Source of the DNA: Alphaproteobacteria bacterium
Lineage (GTDB): Bacteria; Pseudomonadota; Alphaproteobacteria; Caulobacterales; Maricaulaceae
DNA length: 64,000 nt
Assembly (NCBI GenBank): GCA_024742735.1
Contig: JANSXV010000003.1
Coordinates: 310,001 to 374,000 of the forward strand
Direction: 5' to 3'
Part shown: positions 51,965 to 62,188 of the stretch, piece after piece
How the letters are laid out: each line of letters opens with the position of its first letter
Numbering within the stretch: position 1 is the stretch's first letter
The notes under the pieces: model-generated
The model's database searches: none
Told to the model about the DNA's origin: nothing
Seen by the model: only the letters and a program-made list of their open reading frames with translations
Translations under genes and position numbers: made by a program

Positions 51965-52546
51965 ATGAGCGTGTTTCTCGCCCTTTCCCTCGCCGCCACG
52001 CCGCCGGCCGTGCTCGACCTGCCCCGGGACGAAGCGCCAGCGCAATCACGCGAGTATCAGTCGCCAAGCGAACGCCTTGAAAACCGTCTCGATGCGCTGC
52101 GCAGCGCGGAGACGGACGAGCGCGCCGCGATCATCGCCGATGAAGTCCGCTCGCTCTGGCGCCAGCGCGCCGGCGCCACGGCGGACCTTCTGCTTCAACG
52201 GGCCGAAACCGCCATCGAGGCGCGCGATCTTGCCACCGCCGAACGCGCCTATTCCCATCTGCGCCTCCTGGAGCCGGACTTTGCCGAGGGCTGGATCGCC
52301 TCGGCTGAACTCGCCGCCAGCCAGGGCGACTGGAGCTTTGCGCTGGAGGCGCTGAACACCGCCGTGACCCTGGACGAGCGCCGGTTCGACGCCTGGGCCC
52401 TGCTGGGCCGGGCCCTGGAACGCGCCGAGGCGAACCAGGCTGCGCTTGAAGCCTATGAAGAAGCCCTTGCGCTGCATCCCCGTCATCCTGAAGCCCGCTC
52501 CGGCCGCGCCCGGCTGGAGCGCGCGCTCGCCGGCCGCTCGCTATGA
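51965..52546 (+). CDS. Tetratricopeptide repeat protein
   Basis: 193 aa. A short hydrophobic start (MSVFLALSLAATPPAVLDLP) may be a signal peptide. About three TPR units follow from residue 85: LLLQRAETAIEARDLATAERAYSHLRLLEPDFAEGWIASAEL, GDWSFALEALNTAVTLDERRFDAWALLGRAL, NQAALEAYEEALALHPRHPEA. It is a protein-protein interaction module. Its stop overlaps the start of the lipoprotein hydrolase (ATGA). Confidence 0.82.
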   Translation: MSVFLALSLAATPPAVLDLPRDEAPAQSREYQSPSERLENRLDALRSAETDERAAIIADEVRSLWRQRAGATADLLLQRAETAIEARDLATAERAYSHLRLLEPDFAEGWIASAELAASQGDWSFALEALNTAVTLDERRFDAWALLGRALERAEANQAALEAYEEALALHPRHPEARSGRARLERALAGRSL

Positions 52547-53511
52547 TCGGAAGACCCGCCATGCTCTGGATCCTCGCCGCGCTCGGGGCGCTGAGCCTTG
52601 TCGTGGTCGCCGGCTGCGCGAGCGGAGCCGGGCGGTCTTCAGCAATCGAGGACGCCTACCCCCCGACGGGCCGGTTCATCGAGGTGAGCGGGACCCGGCT
52701 GCATTACGAGATCACCGGCCCTGAGGACGCGCCCGCCGTGCTGGTTCTGCATGGCGCATCGGGCAATCTGCACGAACCCAAGCTCGCCCTCGCTGACGTC
52801 TTCTCCGGCTACCGCGCGATCTGGCTGGACCGGCCGGGCCTGGGCTGGAGCGAGCGTCCCCAGGGCGGCGGCGCCTGGACGCCGGAGCGCGAAGCCGCGC
52901 TCATCGACGCCTTCCTGGCCGGGCTGGGGCAGGACGAGGTGTATGTCGTCGGCCACTCCTGGGGCGGCGCCATTGCGCTGCGCCTGCTCATGGATCAGCC
53001 GGACCGCGCCGTGGGCGCAGTGCTGATCGCTCCGGCGGCGCGGGCGAATGTGGGTGATGCGGCCTTCTACAACACCGTGACCGGCTGGCCGGTGATCGGG
53101 ACGATCATGACCCGCGCCATTGTGCCTGCGGTCGGACCGGGAAGTCTGGGAAGCGGGTCGACAAGCGCGTTCGCGCCAGTCGAACCGCCGGAGAATTATG
53201 TCGAGCGCACACGCCTGCCCCTGATCCTGCGCCCCGGTCCCTGGCGCAACAACGCCGCCGACATGGCGCGCGTGAACACGAGCCTTGAAGAGCAGCAAGG
53301 CCGCTATGGCGAGATCGCCCAGCCGATCATCATCGTGGCCGCGCCCGGCGATACGGTGCTGCTGACCGACCGCCACTCCGGTCCGCTGGTGGAGACGGTC
53401 CAGAACGGCGAGCTGCGCCTGATCGAGGGTGAAGGACACAACCCCCACCATGGCCATCCCGGCGCGATCGCCCAGGCGCTCGCCGACGTGATCGAACGGG
53501 CCGGCCGCTGA
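52543..53511 (+). CDS. Alpha/beta hydrolase, predicted lipoprotein
   Basis: 322 aa. The N-terminus MIGRPAMLWILAALGALSLVVVAGCASG has a lipobox (VAGC), so a membrane-anchored enzyme is likely. The fold shows VLHGASGNLHE (oxyanion region), DRPGLGWSERP, nucleophile Ser in VGHSWGGAIALRL, and the catalytic His in EGHNPHH. It may be an esterase or peptidase; substrate unknown. Translationally coupled to the TPR gene. Confidence 0.85.
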   Translation: MIGRPAMLWILAALGALSLVVVAGCASGAGRSSAIEDAYPPTGRFIEVSGTRLHYEITGPEDAPAVLVLHGASGNLHEPKLALADVFSGYRAIWLDRPGLGWSERPQGGGAWTPEREAALIDAFLAGLGQDEVYVVGHSWGGAIALRLLMDQPDRAVGAVLIAPAARANVGDAAFYNTVTGWPVIGTIMTRAIVPAVGPGSLGSGSTSAFAPVEPPENYVERTRLPLILRPGPWRNNAADMARVNTSLEEQQGRYGEIAQPIIIVAAPGDTVLLTDRHSGPLVETVQNGELRLIEGEGHNPHHGHPGAIAQALADVIERAGR

Positions 53512-53616
53512 CTCTTCGCCGTGGACAAGGCGCCCGAACGCTTGCCGCGCCCGGCCCGCAGCGCGTATCTGAAGGGCTGTAGCCCAAGCCTGTTTCAAAC
53601 CTTGTGAGGTTCTCCC

Positions 53617-53895
53617 ATGGCCGACACCGCCGCCACGCCGTCCCCCGACCAGTCCGACGCCATCGGCTCCGCGGCGCGCGAGCAGCTCAAGCAGTTCGTT
53701 GCCCGCATCGAGCGCCTGGAAGAGGAGAAGGCCGGCATCGCCGCCGACATCAAGGAAGTCTACGCCGAGGCCAAATCCTTCGGCTATGACACCAAGGTGC
53801 TGCGCAAGGTGATCTCCATCCGCAAGCAGGACCGCCACGAGCGCGAAGAGCAGGAAGCCCTGCTGGAGCTCTATCTGGGCGCTGTCGGCGAGTAA
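53617..53895 (+). CDS. gapR: GapR family DNA-binding protein (DUF2312)
   Basis: 92 aa. The DUF2312 pattern is complete: [53 protein letters not shown], then [16 protein letters not shown]. GapR encircles overtwisted AT-rich DNA and is needed for replication and cell-cycle progression in Caulobacter. TGAGG lies upstream of ATG. It is followed by a second small gene on the same strand. Confidence 0.95.
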   Translation: MADTAATPSPDQSDAIGSAAREQLKQFVARIERLEEEKAGIAADIKEVYAEAKSFGYDTKVLRKVISIRKQDRHEREEQEALLELYLGAVGE

Positions 53896-53908
53896 TCGCC
53901 CTTAAGCC

Positions 53909-54481
53909 ATGCCGCGCGAGGTCGACGACAAATCCACCCGCAAGGCCCTGTCCCGCATCCGCCGGGCCAAGGCCGCCGTCGAGCGCGCCATCGCCAAGGC
54001 TGAGTCTGACGACCCTGACGCTGCTGAGGCCGCCCGCACGGAGCTGACCGACTGGGAAGCCGAGTTCATGAGCTCGGTCGAACAGCGCCTGAACGAATAC
54101 GGCTCGGCCTATGCCGATCCCACGCTGGGCGAGGATGGCGAAGCGCTGTCCCGGCTGCAGATCGCCAAGCTGAAAGAGATCGAGAAGAAGGCCAGGGGCA
54201 AGGGTCCCAAGGGCTTCCAGCGCGCCTCCTCCTTCAAGTCGAAGGGATCAAGCTTCAAGCGCAAGGGCGTCGCCAACCGTGCTCGCGGCCGGGACATCAA
54301 CGAGGACCTGGAGGACGAGACGCCGGTGGACGCCGCGCCAGATCCGCTCGGCGCCCTTGAGGAAAGCGGCCAGATCCGCCGCGGGCTCGGCGTGATCGAA
54401 GGCGGCGCCGGCGACGCTGCGCCCAAAGAGGGCGGCGCCCCGCACCTTCGCATCATCGAGGGCGGCAAAGATGATGAGTGA
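53909..54481 (+). CDS. Conserved hypothetical protein with helical N-terminus
   Basis: 190 aa. The first 95 residues are charged helix (SRIRRAKAAVERAIAKAESDDPDAAEAARTELTDWEAEFMSSVEQRLNEYG), followed by a Lys/Arg/Ser-rich linker (GKGPKGFQRASSFKSKGSSFKRKG) and a C-terminal part with two IEGG motifs. The basic linker suggests nucleic-acid contact. It lies 13 bases after gapR and is probably co-transcribed. Family not recognised. Confidence 0.7.
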   Translation: MPREVDDKSTRKALSRIRRAKAAVERAIAKAESDDPDAAEAARTELTDWEAEFMSSVEQRLNEYGSAYADPTLGEDGEALSRLQIAKLKEIEKKARGKGPKGFQRASSFKSKGSSFKRKGVANRARGRDINEDLEDETPVDAAPDPLGALEESGQIRRGLGVIEGGAGDAAPKEGGAPHLRIIEGGKDDE

Positions 54482-54630
54482 CAGCGGCCGCGCCGGCCCT
54501 GAGCCCGAACCAACGCGCCTTCTGGACACGCTTCCAGGCCGCTTCCGGTGAAACCGCCGACGGGCCGCAAGGCGTCCGGCGACGCCGCCTTGATCAAACG
54601 CTCCGCAAAGCTGTTTCCGCTACCAGATAA
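54478..54630 (+). CDS. Possible 50-aa ORF coupled to the gapR operon
   Basis: A GTG start overlaps the previous stop (GTGA). The product contains LSPNQRAFWTRFQAASGETADG and ends in an Arg-rich helix RRRRLDQTLRKAVSATR. The helical, Trp/Phe-containing pattern looks coding, but it is short and has no independent ribosome site. The 54631-54672 gap after it holds nothing recognisable. Confidence 0.33.
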   Translation: MTAAAPALSPNQRAFWTRFQAASGETADGPQGVRRRRLDQTLRKAVSATR

Positions 54631-54672
54631 GGCGGAGGCGACCGCCGCGCGCTAGCGGCGATCGCCGGCTGA

Positions 54673-56163
<1,491 letters not shown>

Positions 56164-56435
56164 CTCACCCACACCTTTTCACGTCACCCACGGGCCGGCC
56201 TTGTTGTGATGCGAGGGTCCGGGGTTTTCCCCGTGACCGCCGCAGCCGGTCCCGTTCCTGATGCGACCCGTTATGGGACACGCGGCGTAAAGATCACGTG
56301 TAAGCGTCGGTCAGAAATGGTTAGGGTAAACGGGAGGTTAGCGAAGGCTGAGGCGGCCTGGTCGCCGCGCTCCCGGTTTGACGCGGCGCAGCACGGAGGC
56401 TACCCGATAAGCGTTTAAGAGGCTTTGAACTCACC

Positions 56436-57359
56436 ATGACCAAACCTGCTCCCCTGCCGCCTCCCCTCGCCGGACTGAACGGTGAAGCGCTGGCCGCGCC
56501 ATCCTGGTTCACAGCGGCTCAGGCCGATCCGGTGGAAACCGGTGCGGCGGCGTTCGAGGGCGACCAGACCGCCTGGAAAGCCTGGGGCGAGCGCGGGCGG
56601 CCCGGCCTGGTGCTGATCCATGGCGGCACCGCCCACAAGGGCTGGTGGGACGCCATCGGTCCGTTCCTGGCCCGCGAGGGCTGGCGGGTCGTCGCGCCGG
56701 ACCTGCCGGGCATGGGCGAGAGCAGCTGGCGTGAGGAATACACGCTGGAACACCATGGGCGCGCCATGCTGGCGGCCGCCATTGACGGGGGCGCCTGTGA
56801 AGCGGGCAGGCCGGTCTTCGCCGGTCACAGCTTCGGCGGCTTCGTCACCTTGAAGAGCGCGACGACCTTCGGCGACCAGCTGAAAGCCGCGATCATCCTG
56901 GACAGCCCGATCCGCAAGCCGGAGAAGCAGCGCGAAGGCGCGCCGCCCAAGCGCGGCGGGAAGATCTATCCAGACCTCGCAACCGCCCTTGGGCGCTTCC
57001 GACTGCTGCCCGAGCAGGACTGCGACAATCTCTGGCTTGTCGATCACATCGCCCGGGGCAGCCTGAAGGAGGCGGACGGCGGCTACACCTGGTGGTTCGA
57101 TCCCGGCATCTGGGCCAAGCTCAGCTATGAACGGCGCGATCCGGACGCAGCAGCGGCCTCGCTGCAATGCCCGCTCGCCTTTATCCGCGGCGCCCAGTCC
57201 AAGCTGATGCAGGCGGAAACCTGGGACTATATGCGCGGCGTGTTCACCCGCTCGCCCTTCATCACCGTGCCTGAGGCCCAGCACCATCTGGTGCTGGACC
57301 AGCCGCTGGCCACGGCGGCGGCCATCCACGCCCTGATCGAGGGCTGGACGTCAGCCTGA
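56436..57359 (+). CDS. Alpha/beta hydrolase
   Basis: 307 aa, cytosolic. LVLIHGGTAHKGWWDAIGPFL forms the oxyanion loop, VVAPDLPGMGESSW follows, the nucleophile Ser is in FAGHSFGGFVTLKS and the catalytic His in EAQHHLVLDQP. An Asp acid is not certain. Substrate unknown. It is divergent from the NtrC-family gene; the 272-base spacer (56164-56435) holds no clear promoter, only a GTTAGGG...GAGGTTAG near-repeat. Confidence 0.85.
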   Translation: MTKPAPLPPPLAGLNGEALAAPSWFTAAQADPVETGAAAFEGDQTAWKAWGERGRPGLVLIHGGTAHKGWWDAIGPFLAREGWRVVAPDLPGMGESSWREEYTLEHHGRAMLAAAIDGGACEAGRPVFAGHSFGGFVTLKSATTFGDQLKAAIILDSPIRKPEKQREGAPPKRGGKIYPDLATALGRFRLLPEQDCDNLWLVDHIARGSLKEADGGYTWWFDPGIWAKLSYERRDPDAAAASLQCPLAFIRGAQSKLMQAETWDYMRGVFTRSPFITVPEAQHHLVLDQPLATAAAIHALIEGWTSA

Positions 57360-57460
57360 ACGGAAGCGGTGGAATGACGCGCACTCGCCATCTTGGCGAT
57401 GGGAGTCCTGCGTGATAAACGCCGCACCAGTCGAGTTTGAAACCCAGCCCTGAGGACGTC

Positions 57461-57757
57461 ATGGCCGAAGACTACACCCGCGGTGAAATGGATATCTCCC
57501 AGCACAAGGCGACCTTCGAGGGCGTCATGGGCGTTTCGGTGTTCGCGTCGCTGATCACCGGCCTGACCGTGCTGTATCTCACCCTGGTGTTCGGCGCGGA
57601 GCTGGGCTGGCTCAATGCGCTCATCGCTTCAGCCATCGTCGGCGGGATCGCCGGCGTCGTCATGAAGCAGGGCGCGGGCTACTGGGTGACGCTGGGCGTG
57701 CTGGCCGTCATCACCGTCATTTCCGGCGGTCTGGTCAGCGCCCTGGGCCAGGGCTGA
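57461..57757 (+). CDS. aa3-type cytochrome c oxidase subunit IV
   Basis: 98 aa from ATG 57461, with TGAGGA upstream. The family motif YTRGEMDISQHKATFEGVMGVSVFASLITGLTVLYLTLVF (residues about 5-44) matches COX IV of alphaproteobacterial aa3 oxidases; two further hydrophobic helices follow, making it longer than the usual 40-70 aa form. The catalytic oxidase genes are not in the window. It precedes the pnt operon, 122 bases upstream. Confidence 0.82.
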   Translation: MAEDYTRGEMDISQHKATFEGVMGVSVFASLITGLTVLYLTLVFGAELGWLNALIASAIVGGIAGVVMKQGAGYWVTLGVLAVITVISGGLVSALGQG

Positions 57758-57879
57758 ACACCGCCCTCCCGGATCGATCTGACCGGGCGCGCCGTCACAT
57801 AAATTAACATTAGCCCTTGTTCTGGGCGGCGATTCCGCCATCTTGGGAGCTGTGAAACAGCGCCTTGGGGGCCGCCCGC

Positions 57880-59007
57880 ATGCACATCGCCGTACTCGCC
57901 GAAACCCTCGACGGAGAAGCGCGCGTCGCCGCGACGCCGACCAGCGTGAAGCAGCTGATCAAGGCTGGCGCGCAGGTGAGCGTTGAGAAGAAGGCCGGCC
58001 TGAAGGCTGACTTCCCTGACGCGGACTATGAAGAGGCCGGCGCCAAGCTGGTCCCCCGCGCTGCCGCGCTGAAAAGCGCTGACGCCCTGTTCTGCGTGCG
58101 CCGCCCCGACGCCGAGACGCTCGGAAAGCTTAAAAAGGGCGCCGTGGTCATCGGCCTGCTCGAGCCCCATGGCGACAAGGACTACGCCAAGGCCTGCGCG
58201 GACGCCGGCGTCAACGCCATGGCCATGGAATTCACCCCGCGCATCACCCGCGCCCAGTCCATGGACGCCCTGTCCAGCCAGTCCAACCTCGCCGGTTACC
58301 GCGCCGTGATCGAGGCGGCGGAACTTTACGGCCGCGCCTTCCCCATGATGATGACCGCCGCGGGCACCATCGCCGCGGCCAAGGCCTTTGTCATGGGCGC
58401 CGGCGTCGCCGGCCTGCAGGCGATCGCCACGGCCCGGCGCCTGGGCGCTGTGGTGTCAGCCACCGATGTACGCCCCGCCGCTAAAGAACAGGTCGCCTCG
58501 CTGGGCGCGAAGTTCGTCGCGGTGGAAGACGACGAGTTCAAGGAAGCCGAGACCGCCGGCGGCTACGCCAAGGAAATGAGCGACGCCTACAAGAAGAAGC
58601 AGGCCGAGCTGATCGCCAGCCATATCGCCAAGCAGGACGTGGTCGTCACGACCGCGCTGATTCCCGGCCGCCCGGCGCCGAAGCTCATCGACAAGGCCAT
58701 GGTGGAAGCCATGAAACCGGGCAGCGTCATTATCGACATCGCCGCGGCCAACGGCGGCAATTGCGAGCTGACGACGCCTGACAAGGTGGTGGAGCATAAC
58801 GGCGTGAAGATCGCCGGCTTCTCCAACCTGCCCGGCCGCCTGCCCGCCGACGCGTCCTCGCTGTTGAGCAAGAATCTGGTGAACCTGTTCCCGCTGCTGA
58901 TCGGCGAAGACGGATCGCTTGCGCCGCACTGGGACGACGACATCATCAAGGGCATGGCCCTCACCCGCGACGGCGAGGTGGTCCATCCCTCGCTCACCGG
59001 AGAATAA
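57880..59007 (+). CDS. pntAA: NAD(P)+ transhydrogenase subunit alpha, part 1
   Basis: 375 aa from ATG 57880 (MHIAVLAETLDGEARVAATP); a TTG in frame at 57865 is less likely. It holds the NAD(H)-binding domain I: RPDAETLGKLKKGAVVIGLLEPH, PRITRAQSMDALSSQSNLAGYRAVI, MGAGVAGLQAIATARRLGAVVSATDVRP and GGNCELT. The split pntAA/pntAB form is usual in alphaproteobacteria. With PntAB and PntB it couples proton flow to hydride transfer from NADH to NADP+. Confidence 0.95.
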   Translation: MHIAVLAETLDGEARVAATPTSVKQLIKAGAQVSVEKKAGLKADFPDADYEEAGAKLVPRAAALKSADALFCVRRPDAETLGKLKKGAVVIGLLEPHGDKDYAKACADAGVNAMAMEFTPRITRAQSMDALSSQSNLAGYRAVIEAAELYGRAFPMMMTAAGTIAAAKAFVMGAGVAGLQAIATARRLGAVVSATDVRPAAKEQVASLGAKFVAVEDDEFKEAETAGGYAKEMSDAYKKKQAELIASHIAKQDVVVTTALIPGRPAPKLIDKAMVEAMKPGSVIIDIAAANGGNCELTTPDKVVEHNGVKIAGFSNLPGRLPADASSLLSKNLVNLFPLLIGEDGSLAPHWDDDIIKGMALTRDGEVVHPSLTGE

Positions 59008-59011
59008 CCCC

Positions 59012-59152
59012 ATGAAACGACGCCTCGCCCAGATCTCGCTGGCTCTTGTCGCAATTGCGACCCTGTCGGCCTGCATCATCATCAGCTCGGAATCTGCGCC
59101 TGAATTTGCGCCGGCCGAACCGGCCGCCGCCAGCGCGGACGCTCAGCGCTAG
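59012..59152 (+). CDS. Small predicted lipoprotein inside the pnt operon
   Basis: 46 aa: MKRRLAQISLALVAIATLSAC is a lipoprotein signal with lipobox LSAC, followed by IIISSESAPEFAPAEPAAASADAQR. It starts four bases after pntAA and is followed by pntAB 27 bases later, so it is clearly co-transcribed. No family recognised. A short Pro/Ala-rich tail resembles small outer-membrane or periplasmic entericidin-like lipoproteins only in style. Confidence 0.65.
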   Translation: MKRRLAQISLALVAIATLSACIIISSESAPEFAPAEPAAASADAQR

Positions 59153-59179
59153 ACCTTTTTCTCCTTAAGGGAGCCCGCC

Positions 59180-59545
59180 ATGGACCTCGTCATCGCCGCC
59201 GCGACCTCCAGCGCCTCTGTGGGAGTGGATCCGTTCATCTTCCGTGTGGCGATCTTCGTTCTGGCCATCTTCGTGGGCTATTACGTCGTCTGGTCGGTGA
59301 CCCCGGCCCTGCACACCCCGCTCATGAGCGTGACCAACGCGGTCTCCTCCGTGATCATCGTGGGCGCGCTCATCGCCGCGGGCGCGACCGCAGCCGGCGA
59401 AGGCGCCGCCTTCGCCAAGGGCGCAGGCGTAGTCGCCGTGGCGCTGGCCAGCGTGAACATCTTCGGCGGCTTCCTGGTCACCCAGCGCATGCTCGCCATG
59501 TACAAGAAGAAGGAAAAGCCGGCCAAGGCGGAGAGCGGCTCATGA
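59180..59545 (+). CDS. pntAB: NAD(P)+ transhydrogenase subunit alpha, part 2
   Basis: 121 aa with four hydrophobic helices. FRVAIFVLAIFVGYYVVWSVTPALHTPLMSVTNAVSSVIIVGAL is the family core (His and Asn in membrane helices), then GAGVVAVALASVNIFGGFLVTQRMLAMYKKKEK. It forms part of the proton channel. GGGAG lies upstream of the ATG. Its stop overlaps the next start (ATGA). Confidence 0.94.
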   Translation: MDLVIAAATSSASVGVDPFIFRVAIFVLAIFVGYYVVWSVTPALHTPLMSVTNAVSSVIIVGALIAAGATAAGEGAAFAKGAGVVAVALASVNIFGGFLVTQRMLAMYKKKEKPAKAESGS

Positions 59546-59964
59546 TGACGCGCATGATCATCGCCGCGGGCTCGCTGATAGCCGCTTTGAGCGTCGTCGC
59601 CCCGGCCGAGGCCCAGCGCGCCTCGGCCCGCGCAATTCAGGACACCGCCGCAGTCGAGACGACCCTGTGCTCGATCGCCGCGACGGGCGTCAGCCGCTCG
59701 GGAACCGCCTTCGTGTGCGAGGCCGGAGACGCGGGCCGGATGCTGATCGCCAGCGACGGCGGATCACCGGCAGGCGGCGTGTCCTCCATCACCAGCTGGA
59801 TCATCGACGCCCGGTCGCGGCTGACGAGCGCGCGCAGCTCGGTGACCGTCCGCCACGCCGCACCCGGTCAGGCCGAGCAGCGTATTTGTGATGAATTCGC
59901 CCTGCGCGGCGCCTCCAATCGCCAGCCCATGACCTGCCGCGCGCTGGTCTCGGTCCACGATTGA
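59542..59964 (+). CDS. Hypothetical secreted protein in the pnt operon
   Basis: 140 aa. A signal peptide MMTRMIIAAGSLIAALSVVAPAEAQ is followed by a mature part with four Cys (TTLCSIAATG, AFVCEAGD, RICDEFAL, MTCRALVS), probably two disulfides. ATG overlaps the pntAB stop, so translation is coupled. I do not recognise the family. Confidence 0.65.
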   Translation: MMTRMIIAAGSLIAALSVVAPAEAQRASARAIQDTAAVETTLCSIAATGVSRSGTAFVCEAGDAGRMLIASDGGSPAGGVSSITSWIIDARSRLTSARSSVTVRHAAPGQAEQRICDEFALRGASNRQPMTCRALVSVHD

Positions 59965-59970
59965 GGATCG

Positions 59971-60186
59971 GTGATGATGATCCGCGCCGCCTCCCGTCTT
60001 GTCCCGCCGCTGCTGACCGCCGCGGCGATCTGGGCGCTTTGCCTGGCTGAAAGCCATGCTGACGGGCATGGCGCGCTGTCCGCCGACGATCCCGCCTGTC
60101 AGAGCCCGGCTGAGGACGCGTCGCCATCCGGTGCAGCGTCGCCTGCGCCCGGCTGCCCGGACCCCTTAACGCCGGTCCGCCCATGA
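59971..60186 (+). CDS. Possible small secreted protein in the pnt operon
   Basis: 71 aa from GTG 59971 (ATG at 59974 or 59977 also possible). Starts MIRAASRLVPPLLTAAAIWALCLAESHADG, a plausible signal peptide, followed by an Asp/Ser/Pro-rich tail with two Cys. It lies six bases after the preceding stop and before pntB. Coding status is uncertain because it is short and low in complexity. Confidence 0.42.
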   Translation: MMMIRAASRLVPPLLTAAAIWALCLAESHADGHGALSADDPACQSPAEDASPSGAASPAPGCPDPLTPVRP

Positions 60187-60237
60187 CCGGCCTTATCCTT
60201 CGCTTGATCCCTGGTCGCTCCAGAACTGGAATCCGCC

Positions 60238-61644
60238 ATGTCCGCTGATCTCGCCGCCCTGTTCTATCTCGGCTCCGGCATTCTCTTCATCCTCGCACTG
60301 AGAGGCCTGTCGAACCCGGAAACCGCTCGCCAGGGCAATTATCTTGGCATGGCCGGCATGGCGCTGGCCGTGGTGACGACCCTGCTCATGGTCAATCTGA
60401 GCGGGACCGGCTGGCTTCTGATCGCGCTCGCCGTGGCTGTCGGCGGCGGGGGCGGAGCCGTCATCGCGCGGCGCATCGCCATGACCGACATGCCCCAGCT
60501 GGTCGCCGCCTTCCACTCCCTGGTCGGCCTGTGCGCCGTGCTGGTGGCCGCCGCCGCGCTGTATGAGCCGGTCGCCTTCGGCATCGCCGACCCCGCCGGC
60601 GGACTGAAAATGCTGTCCCTGGTCGAGCTGGCCCTGGGCGTGGCCATCGGCGCGATCACCTTCTCCGGCTCGGTCATCGCCTTCATGAAGCTCCAAGGCC
60701 TGATGAGCGGGGCGCCCATCGTCTTCAAGGGCCAGCACTGGCTCAATCTGGGCCTGGGCATCGCGACCTTCGTGTTCATCGCCTTCCTGACGGCCTCGGG
60801 CGGGGACAACAAGACCGCATTCTGGATCATCACCATCCTCGCCCTGGTGCTGGGCGTGCTTCTGATCATCCCCATCGGCGGCGCGGACATGCCGGTCGTG
60901 GTGTCCATGCTGAACTCCTATTCCGGCTGGGCCGCCGCCGCGCTGGGCTTCACGCTGGAGAACACCGCGCTTCTGATCACCGGCGCGCTGGTCGGCTCGT
61001 CGGGCGCGATCCTGTCCTACATCATGTGCAAGGGCATGAACCGGTCCTTCATCTCGGTGATCCTGGGCGGGTTCGGTGCGGACGGCGCGTCTGCGGCCGG
61101 CGGCGCGGACATTGACCGCACGGTCAAGCAGGGCTCGGCCGACGATGCAGCCTTCATCATGAAGAATGCCGGCAAGGTCATCATCGTGCCCGGCTATGGC
61201 ATGGCCGTGGCCCAGGCCCAGCACGCCCTGAAGGAAATGGCCGACGTGCTGAAGGAGGAAGGCGTGGACGTGTCCTACGCCATCCACCCCGTCGCCGGCC
61301 GCATGCCCGGGCATATGAACGTGCTGCTGGCCGAGGCTCAGGTGCCCTATGACGAGGTCTTTGAGCTGGAGGACATCAACAGCGAGTTCTCCACCGCCGA
61401 CGTGGTGTTCGTCATCGGCGCCAATGACGTCACCAACCCCGCCGCCGAGGACGATCCGTCCTCGCCGATCTACGGCATGCCGGTGCTGCAGGTGTGGAAG
61501 GCCAAGACCGTCTTCTTCATCAAGCGCTCGCTGGGCTCGGGCTATGCCGGCATCGAAAACCCGCTCTTCTTCCGCGACAACACCATGATGCTGCTGGGCG
61601 ACGCGAAGAAGATGACGGAGCAGGTGGTCAAGGCGCTGGATTAA
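60238..61644 (+). CDS. pntB: NAD(P)+ transhydrogenase subunit beta
   Basis: 468 aa with about nine helices in the N-terminal two thirds (FHSLVGLCAVLVAAAALY, ITFSGSVIAFMKLQGLMSG, MPVVVSMLNSYSGWAAAALGF). The C-terminal NADP(H)-binding domain III shows VIIVPGYGMAVAQAQHALKEM, YAIHPVAGRMPGHMNVLLAEAQVPYDEVFELEDIN, IGANDVTNPAA and RSLGSGYAGIENPLFF. It completes the proton-pumping transhydrogenase that supplies NADPH. Confidence 0.97.
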   Translation: MSADLAALFYLGSGILFILALRGLSNPETARQGNYLGMAGMALAVVTTLLMVNLSGTGWLLIALAVAVGGGGGAVIARRIAMTDMPQLVAAFHSLVGLCAVLVAAAALYEPVAFGIADPAGGLKMLSLVELALGVAIGAITFSGSVIAFMKLQGLMSGAPIVFKGQHWLNLGLGIATFVFIAFLTASGGDNKTAFWIITILALVLGVLLIIPIGGADMPVVVSMLNSYSGWAAAALGFTLENTALLITGALVGSSGAILSYIMCKGMNRSFISVILGGFGADGASAAGGADIDRTVKQGSADDAAFIMKNAGKVIIVPGYGMAVAQAQHALKEMADVLKEEGVDVSYAIHPVAGRMPGHMNVLLAEAQVPYDEVFELEDINSEFSTADVVFVIGANDVTNPAAEDDPSSPIYGMPVLQVWKAKTVFFIKRSLGSGYAGIENPLFFRDNTMMLLGDAKKMTEQVVKALD

Positions 61645-61657
61645 GGCGCGAGGCGGG

Positions 61658-62095
61658 CTAACCGCCCCGCACGCCCAACGCCTCCAGCGCGGCGCGCCCC
61701 TCCTCCGGGATCGGCGCGGGCTTTGCGCCGTCGGTGTTGACCAGCACCGTCTCGCACACGCCGACGCAGGCCCCGTTCTGGAACAGCGCCAGATCGATGC
61801 GGTAGCTGGTGCGGCCCAGATGGCCGATGCCGGCGCAGACCTCGATATCGCCGGGATAGTGGGCTTCAGCCAGATAGGCGATGTGCACGTCCGCGATCAG
61901 CATGCGCATGCCGTGCTCGCGCCGGAACTCCGGCGGAAAGGCCGTGCGGTTCAGGGCGGCGCGCCCCTCCTCATAGAACGAGCCGATGGCCACGTTGTTG
62001 ATATGGCCCAGCGTATCGAGATCGCGGAAGCGGCTCGGCACGGTGACTTTCAGCGGATAGCTGGCGGGATCAAGGCGGTGGGGCTGAGGTTTCAT
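61658..62095 (-). CDS. Acyl-CoA thioesterase, hotdog (4HBT) fold
   Basis: 145 aa from ATG 62095 (MKPQPHRLDPASYPLKV); upstream frame to 62197 runs into the repeat region. SRFRDLDTLGHINNVAIGSFYEEGRAALNR holds the catalytic Asp of 4HBT thioesterases, then LIADVHIAYLAEAHYPGDIEVCAGIGHLGRTSYRIDL. The C-terminal PIPEEGRAAL is like PIPDDIRARL of the 36611 protein, suggesting a common ancestor. Convergent with pntB. Confidence 0.85.
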   Translation of the reverse strand: MKPQPHRLDPASYPLKVTVPSRFRDLDTLGHINNVAIGSFYEEGRAALNRTAFPPEFRREHGMRMLIADVHIAYLAEAHYPGDIEVCAGIGHLGRTSYRIDLALFQNGACVGVCETVLVNTDGAKPAPIPEEGRAALEALGVRGG

Positions 62096-62188
62096 GACGG
62101 AATGGGCTGCTTGAATGGATGCAGCCGCGTTATGGCCGTTCATGGGGTCCAAGGGAAGCATGCGCGACGCAAACGCCGGCCCGGCTCT

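Noticed and set aside
57801-57815. CtrA box before pntAA
   Set aside because: Only a single TTAA half-site (TTAACATT) is present, with no partner at seven bases.
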